Shown: in pieces, positions 33,562-40,521 of the stretch
Layout of the letters: each line of letters opens with the position of its first letter
Numbering within the stretch: the stretch's first letter is position 1
NCBI RefSeq assembly: GCF_001425755.1
Contig: NZ_LMDH01000001.1
Location: forward strand, 1,558,060 to 1,622,059
DNA length: 64,000 bases
Direction: 5' to 3'
Origin: Aeromicrobium sp. Root344
GTDB taxonomy: Bacteria; Actinomycetota; Actinomycetes; Propionibacteriales; Nocardioidaceae
The notes under the pieces: generated by a model
What the model was told of the DNA's origin: nothing
What the model saw: only the letters and a program-made list of their open reading frames with translations
Databases searched by the model: none
Position numbers and translations under genes: made by a program

Positions 33562-36144
33562 TCAGGCCGAGCGACGGCGCAGCGCAGCGGCCAGCTGGTC
33601 CCGGCGATTGACCCCGAGCTTGGTGTAGATCCGGGCGACATGGGTCTCGACGGTCCGAGCCGAGAGGTGCAGCCGCTCGGCGATGACCTTGCTGGTGAGG
33701 CCCGCGGCCACCAGGGACGCGATCTCGGACTCGCGGCGTGACAGCGGGCTGGGCGTTCCCGTGGCCCGGCGCGGAACCCACCGACCAAAGCTCGCGAGCT
33801 GAGCGACGGCCGCGTTCTCCAGCACGTGGTCGCCGGCGACGATCGCCTGGACATGGTTGACCAACGCAGCTGCAACCGGGGCGTCGACCTGCAGCGCCAG
33901 CTTGGCCGCTTGGTCGGCCGCACCGCTCTCGCGGGCGATCTCGGGGTCGATGCTGGACACCAGGTCGAGGGCCCACAGCTCGGCCAGGTGGAATCCACGT
34001 TCCTGCGCCCAGAGCGTCATCGCCGTGGCCTGGCCCAGGGCATCGCTGTGTCCCAGGCCGTGTCTTGTGGCGACAAGCTGCGACCACACGTCAGCCTCGA
34101 ACGCGCGACTGGCGCGTCGTGGCGTGTGGTCGACCAGCAGGCACAGAGCCTCGGCGCGTTGGCGGTCGCCCACCATCATCGCGCTGTGGGCCTCCCCAGC
34201 CAACGCCCAGGCCGCGAATCCGCTGGGGTCACGTAGCTCGAACATCCGATGAGCGATCTGGAACCGCTCGTCCGCCTCGCGCCACCTGCCCTCGGCGGCG
34301 AGCAGGCGGGCCTCGCCGGCGTACGTCAGGGCCGAGTCGAGCCGGGTGGCCTGGCCGACGGCTCGGGGATCGGCACCCTGCTGGCGGGCGTCCCCGATCC
34401 GGCCGGACACGATCCGGAGCAGGAAGGTCGTCAGGTAGATCTCCGCGCCGATGCGGGGCATGGACGCGTCGTACGCGGTCGCCGCCGGTGCGTAGCGCTC
34501 GGCGATCGCGAGGGCCTGCGTGGTGTTGCCGGTCCACGTCCGGGCCAGGATCGCCGGTGCGACGGCCTGCAGGCTCCACTTGCTTCCCGGGACGAGTCCG
34601 CCAGCCAGCTCATCGGCTGCGTCCAGAGCCGGCCCGAAGTCACCGGACCAGGCCCTCCGGGAGATCTGGGACATGCGTCGTCGCTGCGCGGCCTCGCCAT
34701 CCAGGGCGGCGGAGCCGGTGTGGACGCGGTCGATGACGTCGAACGCGAGCTCCGGCTGGTCGAACCCGTACTGCTGGACGTCGGCCCAGAGCTCATGGAG
34801 GTCGAGCCACCGTTTGCGGGTTGCGGCGGCTGCACCGGGTGGGAGTGCCGCGTGGAGCTCGATCGCCTGCTCGACGTCGTGCAATGCGCGGACGGGTCGA
34901 TCGAGGAACCGCAGCTCGCGTGCCCGAATCGCATGTGCCTCGATGCGGATCACCGGGTCGTCGGTGCGATCGAGCGCGGCGGTCGCGAAGTCGATTGCCG
35001 CTTCGTACTGACCGATCGTGCTGGCCGAGCGTGCCGCGTCGACGAGCTCGGCGGGCGCGACGTCGAGGCCGCACTCGAGCGTCCAGGAGGCCCAGCGCTG
35101 GTGCCCGGCGATGGTCTGGTGCGCCGTCTCGACGCGCGATCCGTACACGGTGTCGAGCAGGGCCCGGCGACGGCTCGGGGCGATGCCCAGCCGGACACAC
35201 TCGGCGTACGCAGGCTGGGGCAGGCGCAGCACGGGGATGGGGACACGGATGACCGTCATGCCTTGATCGACCCGGACCAGACCGGACGCCGTGAGGCGGT
35301 CGAGAACGGTGGGGTCGACGAGGTGCCGCGCCGTGGCGAGTGCCAACGGCTCAGCGAGAGCGATGAGCTCCACGATGTCGCGCTCGTCGCCGGTGAGCTG
35401 GTCGACCTCTGACCTGACGACGTCGACCAGGCGGGCGTCGGGAATCGCCCGCTCGGCCCGCACCCACATGCCGTGCAGCGGGACGATGGCTGAGCTGGCC
35501 ACCCCGGCGCGCACGAGCTCGTGGACCATCATCGCGTTGCCATCGCTGGCATCCATGACCTCGCGCACGAGGCTGGCGTCGACGGGACCGCCCAACGCCT
35601 CACCCAGGAGCGTCTCGACCTCGCGAGCGCTGAGTGCGGGAATGTCGACACGGGCCAGCAGGCCGTCCCGCCACAGTCGTACGAGGGCTGGGCTGGTCGT
35701 CGAGCGGGTCATGATGAGGAGGCTGATCTCGCCGAGGCGGCACAGGTGAGCGAGCAGCTCGGCGCTGTCGCCATCGAGAAGGTGCGCGTCCTCGACCTGG
35801 ATCGCGACCGAGCGGCCAGCGGTTTCAGCGAGCAGACGTTCGTGCACCACTCGGGCGAACCGCCGAGGCGGCGCGGAGCCGGCTTCGAGGTCACCGGTCA
35901 GCGCGTCCACCGCGGCGAGAGGGATCGTGGACTCGTCGCGCGAGCCGGCAACCGCGTACCAGAGGAGCTCCTCGTCGCCCGTACGCTGCTCCAGCACGAC
36001 GCGGGCCCGTCGCCCCAGGTGGGTCTTCCCGGCTCCTGCGGCGCCGTGGAGCACGGCACCCTGCTGGTTCTCGAATGCTGCGAGCACGCGCGAGAGCTCC
36101 TGGCGCGGCAAGGACGGCCACGTCGACCAGGGCTGATGCGACAC
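33562..36144 (-). CDS. large ATP-binding LuxR-family (LAL-type) transcriptional regulator
   Basis: An 860-residue regulator. The N-terminal AAA/STAND-type ATPase has Walker A HGAAGAGKTHLG (about residues 30-40) and a Walker-B-like stretch SVAIQVEDAHLLDG. A long helical (TPR/sensor-like) middle section follows. The C-terminal LuxR helix-turn-helix reads LSRRESEIASLVAAGLTSKV then IAERLHLSARTVETHVARIY. The GTG at 36144 has GGAG six bases upstream; the frame stays open to 36291, but that extension is not conserved-looking. LAL proteins activate sugar-use or secondary-metabolite genes, and the inducer is unknown. It is convergent with the Ig-repeat gene and near the T7SS locus; control of either is speculation. 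Confidence 0.85.
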   Translation of the reverse strand: MSHQPWSTWPSLPRQELSRVLAAFENQQGAVLHGAAGAGKTHLGRRARVVLEQRTGDEELLWYAVAGSRDESTIPLAAVDALTGDLEAGSAPPRRFARVVHERLLAETAGRSVAIQVEDAHLLDGDSAELLAHLCRLGEISLLIMTRSTTSPALVRLWRDGLLARVDIPALSAREVETLLGEALGGPVDASLVREVMDASDGNAMMVHELVRAGVASSAIVPLHGMWVRAERAIPDARLVDVVRSEVDQLTGDERDIVELIALAEPLALATARHLVDPTVLDRLTASGLVRVDQGMTVIRVPIPVLRLPQPAYAECVRLGIAPSRRRALLDTVYGSRVETAHQTIAGHQRWASWTLECGLDVAPAELVDAARSASTIGQYEAAIDFATAALDRTDDPVIRIEAHAIRARELRFLDRPVRALHDVEQAIELHAALPPGAAAATRKRWLDLHELWADVQQYGFDQPELAFDVIDRVHTGSAALDGEAAQRRRMSQISRRAWSGDFGPALDAADELAGGLVPGSKWSLQAVAPAILARTWTGNTTQALAIAERYAPAATAYDASMPRIGAEIYLTTFLLRIVSGRIGDARQQGADPRAVGQATRLDSALTYAGEARLLAAEGRWREADERFQIAHRMFELRDPSGFAAWALAGEAHSAMMVGDRQRAEALCLLVDHTPRRASRAFEADVWSQLVATRHGLGHSDALGQATAMTLWAQERGFHLAELWALDLVSSIDPEIARESGAADQAAKLALQVDAPVAAALVNHVQAIVAGDHVLENAAVAQLASFGRWVPRRATGTPSPLSRRESEIASLVAAGLTSKVIAERLHLSARTVETHVARIYTKLGVNRRDQLAAALRRRSA

Positions 36145-36426
36145 CGCTCGCTCCGAAAACTCGACAAGTCCCTGGCACCAGCAACCCGTCGGGTGCTCCC
36201 TGCCGGTGGTCAGGTCTTGTGCGTCTGCCCTCAGTGCCGCGCCGGGGCTCGAACCCGTCTGTGTCGCCCTCGACCCAGGTGGCCCCCACATGAGCCACGC
36301 GTCTGACGACCAACGGCCGTCGTGGGAACTATAGGAGGGTTGATGTCTCGAGGAGACGGGTTTGGCCAGATTGGTGAGGTGCTGTCGCGTCCGTCACGGT
36401 GGTCCATCGGGCCACCACCCGGAGCC

Positions 36427-37050
36427 TCACGGTGTGTGGCGCGAGATGTCCCAGGACCGGCAGCGGGCCAGATCCTGCTGGGCGGCCGATCGCCGGAGGC
36501 TGACCTTCCAGTCGCTGCCCGAGCTGCGCAGCGTGTAGAGCGTCGCGGAAGGCTCCTGGTTGTCGTCGGGGGTGTCGCCGGCAGCCACGCGGAAACGTTC
36601 GTCCGTGCACGCGACGAGCTGCGCCCTGCTGCCGCTGACCGAGCGCTCGCTCACACGGATCCACAGCGGCCCCGTCCTGCGGGCGCCGCGCTCGTAGCCC
36701 TTGGTGACGTTGACGACCTCGGCGAGCTGCTCGCCCGTCGCCAGTGCGTCGTAGCCAGACGCCAACGTCGCGGCGGCGTCACCGTCGCGCTGGTCCTCGG
36801 GGAGGGAGGTGATGTAGGTGTCGAACGCGATGTAGCGCTGGAGCGCCACGACCTGCGGGTCGTCCGCGCTCGCACCGTCGCGGAGCTCCCACGTGATGGG
36901 CGAGTCGGCCGGTCCGGTCGTGGGTACGTCCGGCGGCGGCGTCGCGGTGGTCCTCGAAGGGGAGGGCTGTGGTTCTGAGTCGCCGTCGCACCCCGCGAGT
37001 CCCAGCAGCGCGAGGAGGGCGACCACCGCGGCGGTCGTCCTGGAGGTCAT
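36427..37050 (-). CDS. lipoprotein coupled to large T7-type protein A
   Basis: A 207-residue lipoprotein. The lipobox LLGLAGC ends a 21-residue signal (MTSRTTAAVVALLALLGLAG). A Pro/Thr-rich linker is followed by a globular domain of about 150 residues (ITWELRDGASADDPQVVALQ, then RAQLVACTDERFRVAAG). Its ATG overlaps the stop of the large gene upstream (ATGA at 37050-37047), so the two are made together. The globular part resembles, in spacing of several blocks, the lipoprotein at 60363-60965 (for example the D-D-P-x-V-x-A block and the R-x-x-x-V-x-C block). An immunity or anchoring role for the partner protein is inferred from pairing only. Confidence 0.7.
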   Translation of the reverse strand: MTSRTTAAVVALLALLGLAGCDGDSEPQPSPSRTTATPPPDVPTTGPADSPITWELRDGASADDPQVVALQRYIAFDTYITSLPEDQRDGDAAATLASGYDALATGEQLAEVVNVTKGYERGARRTGPLWIRVSERSVSGSRAQLVACTDERFRVAAGDTPDDNQEPSATLYTLRSSGSDWKVSLRRSAAQQDLARCRSWDISRHTP

Positions 37051-39941
37051 CGAACACCGTACTTGTCGAGCAGCTCGTCGTAGTCGTCGTTCTTCGACGG
37101 GTCGGCGTTGTAAGGATCGGCGTCGGACTCGGGGCCGGTGTAGTCGTTGGTGTAGTGCTTTTCCTTGTCGTCGTCCCAGGTGTCGGCGGTCGAGCCGTAG
37201 AGGTTGGACTTGGCCGACTTCTCGTCGAGCCAGCCACCGGAACCACCGATCCGGTCGTGGTCGCGACCGTTGAACCCGGACTGCCAACCGCTGTCGTACG
37301 TACCCTCGTCGAGACCCAGGTCGAAATAGGGATCCTTGAGCGCTTCCGCATCGAGATCGGGCTTGACCACGTAGTGGCCGTTCTCCTTGGTGTAGAGCGA
37401 CTCGTAGCCCTCGGGCGAGAGCGTGCCGGCCTCGAGGGCCGCCTGGACCACGATGCGTCGCTGGACGGTCTGCGAGTCGTTGGCGGCCTGGGCGGCCCAG
37501 TCCCCGGTCACCTTGATCTCGTGCGCGTGCGAGTCCTCGGGCGGTGACCCTGCCGAGAACAATGCGTCGAGGAAGCCGCTCTGGACCTTGCCGGAGGACG
37601 CGTTGAACATCGACACCCCGGCTTGGGCGAGGGCGCCGGCACCTTCGGCGGCCTTGGCGCCCGGGATGACCGAGACGCCGATGTCGGCGACCATGCGGAG
37701 CGCAGCCATCTGGCGCTGCTTGGCGGAGTACTTCTCGTCGGCCGCCTGGTTGTCGCCGGCGTCCTTGCCGGCCGCAACGTCGACCTGGTGCTCCATGTCC
37801 GCGCCGACGATCCGGCCCTCCAGGCGGCCGGCCCGGTCGATCGCCGCCTTGACGTCGCCTGCGTCGCCGTTCCTCATCGCGTCGGTGATCTGCTGCTGGG
37901 CGTCCCACGTGGCCGCTGCGTGGAACCGGACGGCATCCTCGTCGCCGGTGCCTGACACGAAGCGGAGGAAGTTGCTCTCGACCGACGGGTTCATCTCGAA
38001 GCCGTGCTCGCCGGCCGTGTTCTGCTGCGAGCTGTCATGGGCGTCGCCGAACTGGTCGACCCAGTTGATGCCGGCGTCGACGACGGCATCGCTGATGCCC
38101 TCCGTCATGCGACCCAGGGCGACGGCGTCCTTCTTGTCGATGTCACCGTCACCGTCGCTGTCGTAGCGCCCACCGAGGTAGCCCGCCTGGTTGTCGCCGA
38201 CGTCCTTGATGAGCGCGAGCGCGGCCCGCGACTGCATCTCGCCACCACCGCCGTGCGCGGGGTCGCGGTCGGTGCCCGAGCGGATGACGTCGATGACGCC
38301 CGTGTCGTCGGTCCAGTTGAGCCCGAGGAGCGCCTTGCGGTCACCCTCGTTGAGCAGCAGGGCCGACGCGCCGTCCTCGTTGCGCGACGCGACGCTGAGG
38401 AGGTTGCTCGCCGCGCCGTCGTCGAGCATCGCCTTGATGCCGGGCAGGTCACGGAGCTCCGGGATCGGGTCGTACTCGCCGTCCCAGTCGCCCAGGTCCT
38501 CACGGTTGAGCCCGTTGGCCGAGGCGAGGATCGCGTTGAGGTCCTGCTTGACGTGGATGGCCTGCTCGCCGAGGTGCTGGCTGAACAGGTCGCCGCCCTC
38601 GACGTCCTCGGACGCCGTGCCGAGCAGGTCGGCCCAGCCCTTGACCGCCTCCAGACCCTTGATCGAGTCGAAGCCCTCGCCGGAGCCGTAGCGGTAGCCG
38701 TCGTGCGACTCCCCGACGCGGAGGTCGAGCAGGTCGCGGATCGCCTGCGGGTAGGGGCGGCCGGACGGGTTGTCCACCGTGCACATCGGCAGCGGCGTGG
38801 CGCCCTTTTCCTGCACGTCGGTGTTGGTGATGTTGAGGATCGCGTCGGAGATCGGGCGCAGATGGCTGTTGGCCATCTGGGTGAGGACGTCGCTGGGCGC
38901 TCCCGGCGCGATCGAGCTGACGGCCTCGCGGACGACACCGGCGACCTTGGTGAGGTTGTCCGCCCCGACCGTGTTGGTCCAGTTCGTGATGTAGGACGCC
39001 TGTGCGGCGGTCATCAGCTTGTCGGGCTTGCCGTCGCCGTCGTTGTCGGCGATCGATGCGTTGATCGCCGCGAGCCGGGCGTTGGCCTTGTCGATCAGGG
39101 CGAGGGTCTCGCTGCTGGGGTTCTTGTCGTCGAGGGCGTCGTTGAGCAGGGCCGCGTCGACCTTGGCCTGGACGTCCACGAGCTTCAGCAGGGCGGGAGG
39201 CAGCTGTGACGCCGTCATGATCGCGACGATGTCGTCGGACACCTGGGGGTTGTCGGCGAGGTAGTCCTTGACCTCGTCGTCGCTCATGTCGGCGAAGTTG
39301 GGAAGCAAGCCGTTGGCCACGGCGTGCTTGTAGTACTCGACCTTGTCGGCGTCCGTCAGCTTGAGGTCCGGGAAGAGAGTGGCGGCCGTCAGGGGGATCA
39401 GGCCGGCTCGGATCAGCTCGCGGACGTTCTCGTCCGTGGGTCCCTGCTTGAACCGCGTGGCGATCTCGTCGGCAGAGTCGTCGATCGTCGCCTGTGCCTG
39501 GTGGTAGCGACCCTTGAGATCGGCCTCGATCCGGGCCGCAATCGCGTCGTAGTCGATCTTCTCGTCGCCCGACCTGACCTCGGGCTGGTGCTGCATGCCG
39601 AAGACCGTGCTGCGGTAGCGGGTGTGGTAGTCGACGTTGATCTGGTTGACGGTGTTGTCGAACTCGTCGACCATCTGGCCGAACGACCTCAGCAGGCCGA
39701 CGGCGTACTGGCCCTTGACGGCGAGGCTGTGCGCGACCTTCTTGGCCTCGGCGGGGTTGGCCCTCACGCCGGCCTCGATGTCGCCCTCGATGGCGTTGGC
39801 GGCCCGGACCTCGTCGCCCTCGAGCTCGCCGGCCAAGGACTGGATCACCCCGGCGTTGGTCCCGGGCGCCTCGGCAGCGGCGCGTACGGCATCGCCCGTG
39901 ACCTTCCAGTATTCGAACGGTCCGTCGGTCCTGGTCACCAT
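37047..39941 (-). CDS. large type VII-type substrate A (MVTRT-domain protein, EF-hand-like loops)
   Basis: A 964-residue protein with no signal peptide. Residues 1 to about 230 form a helical domain shared with two paralogues in the window (MVTRTDGPFEYWKVTGDAVR, then SLAGELEGDE, GQYAVGLL, and GPTDENVRELIRAGLIPL). The remaining about 730 residues are Asp-rich and mostly unlike the paralogues. They contain calcium-binding-like loops DNDGDGKPDKL and DSDGDGDIDKKDAVAL, and a late hydrophobic stretch GVSVIPGAKAAEGAGALA. The ATG at 39941 follows GGGGG by seven bases; TAGAAT at 39978-39973 is the likely -10. The nearby EccC, EccD and small helical genes suggest a type VII secreted effector, which is my inference. 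No catalytic domain is recognised. Confidence 0.65.
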   Translation of the reverse strand: MVTRTDGPFEYWKVTGDAVRAAAEAPGTNAGVIQSLAGELEGDEVRAANAIEGDIEAGVRANPAEAKKVAHSLAVKGQYAVGLLRSFGQMVDEFDNTVNQINVDYHTRYRSTVFGMQHQPEVRSGDEKIDYDAIAARIEADLKGRYHQAQATIDDSADEIATRFKQGPTDENVRELIRAGLIPLTAATLFPDLKLTDADKVEYYKHAVANGLLPNFADMSDDEVKDYLADNPQVSDDIVAIMTASQLPPALLKLVDVQAKVDAALLNDALDDKNPSSETLALIDKANARLAAINASIADNDGDGKPDKLMTAAQASYITNWTNTVGADNLTKVAGVVREAVSSIAPGAPSDVLTQMANSHLRPISDAILNITNTDVQEKGATPLPMCTVDNPSGRPYPQAIRDLLDLRVGESHDGYRYGSGEGFDSIKGLEAVKGWADLLGTASEDVEGGDLFSQHLGEQAIHVKQDLNAILASANGLNREDLGDWDGEYDPIPELRDLPGIKAMLDDGAASNLLSVASRNEDGASALLLNEGDRKALLGLNWTDDTGVIDVIRSGTDRDPAHGGGGEMQSRAALALIKDVGDNQAGYLGGRYDSDGDGDIDKKDAVALGRMTEGISDAVVDAGINWVDQFGDAHDSSQQNTAGEHGFEMNPSVESNFLRFVSGTGDEDAVRFHAAATWDAQQQITDAMRNGDAGDVKAAIDRAGRLEGRIVGADMEHQVDVAAGKDAGDNQAADEKYSAKQRQMAALRMVADIGVSVIPGAKAAEGAGALAQAGVSMFNASSGKVQSGFLDALFSAGSPPEDSHAHEIKVTGDWAAQAANDSQTVQRRIVVQAALEAGTLSPEGYESLYTKENGHYVVKPDLDAEALKDPYFDLGLDEGTYDSGWQSGFNGRDHDRIGGSGGWLDEKSAKSNLYGSTADTWDDDKEKHYTNDYTGPESDADPYNADPSKNDDYDELLDKYGVR

Positions 39942-40068
39942 GTCTCTACCCCCGTGATGGCATGTGACAGGCATTCTAGTACGTCCCGCCGGCCCGATCT
40001 CTGGTGGACAGAAGCGCGGTGGCCGGGCCCGTCCGCGGTGCGTTCGACGACACGGTCACGGGGCGAGG

Positions 40069-40521
40069 TCATCCCGAGGGTTGGCTTGACGCGTTGTCGA
40101 GGTAGCCGGGGGCGCCCTGCGTACGTTCGATGTCGGCGTCGGTCGTCGTCCGCAGGCAGGTGCGCTCGAAATCGCGGTCCACGGTGATCCCCTTGAGACC
40201 CGGCGACGCGAACAGCTTGTCCCGGAACCGGTCGAGGTCACTGGTGGGCTTGGTCGTGAAGTCCACGATGCGCGGCGTGCCGTCGACCTCAGTGTGGTCG
40301 ACGTAGTCCGGCAGGTCCGAGGGCTTCACGACGCCGTCGGTGATCAGCTTCCTCAACCCCTGGATCTCGCAGTAGGAGGACATCAGCGGACCGATCGACC
40401 GTGCCGGGGCGATCGTCGACGTCGGCTCGGGTGTCGGTGACGGGTCGGAGTCGCTGCCGCACCCAACGAGCGACAGGCCCAGCAGCGCGGCGACGACCGC
40501 GACGCCTCCGCGACGCCTCAC
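40069..40521 (-). CDS. lipoprotein coupled to large T7-type protein B
   Basis: A 150-residue lipoprotein. The signal MRRRGGVAVVAALLGLSLVG ends in the lipobox LSLVGC. A short Pro/Thr linker and a domain of about 110 residues follow, with two Cys (SSYCEIQG and ERTCLRTT) that could pair outside the cell. The GTG at 40521 overlaps the stop of the upstream large gene (GTGA). The pairing repeats the arrangement of the other two large/lipoprotein couples, although this sequence is not obviously similar to those lipoproteins. Confidence 0.68.
   Translation of the reverse strand: MRRRGGVAVVAALLGLSLVGCGSDSDPSPTPEPTSTIAPARSIGPLMSSYCEIQGLRKLITDGVVKPSDLPDYVDHTEVDGTPRIVDFTTKPTSDLDRFRDKLFASPGLKGITVDRDFERTCLRTTTDADIERTQGAPGYLDNASSQPSG

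Noticed and set aside
36145..36291. N-terminal extension of the LuxR-type regulator
   Set aside because: The frame is open, but GGAG directly upstream of the GTG at 36144 and the lack of any domain in the extension favour the shorter protein.
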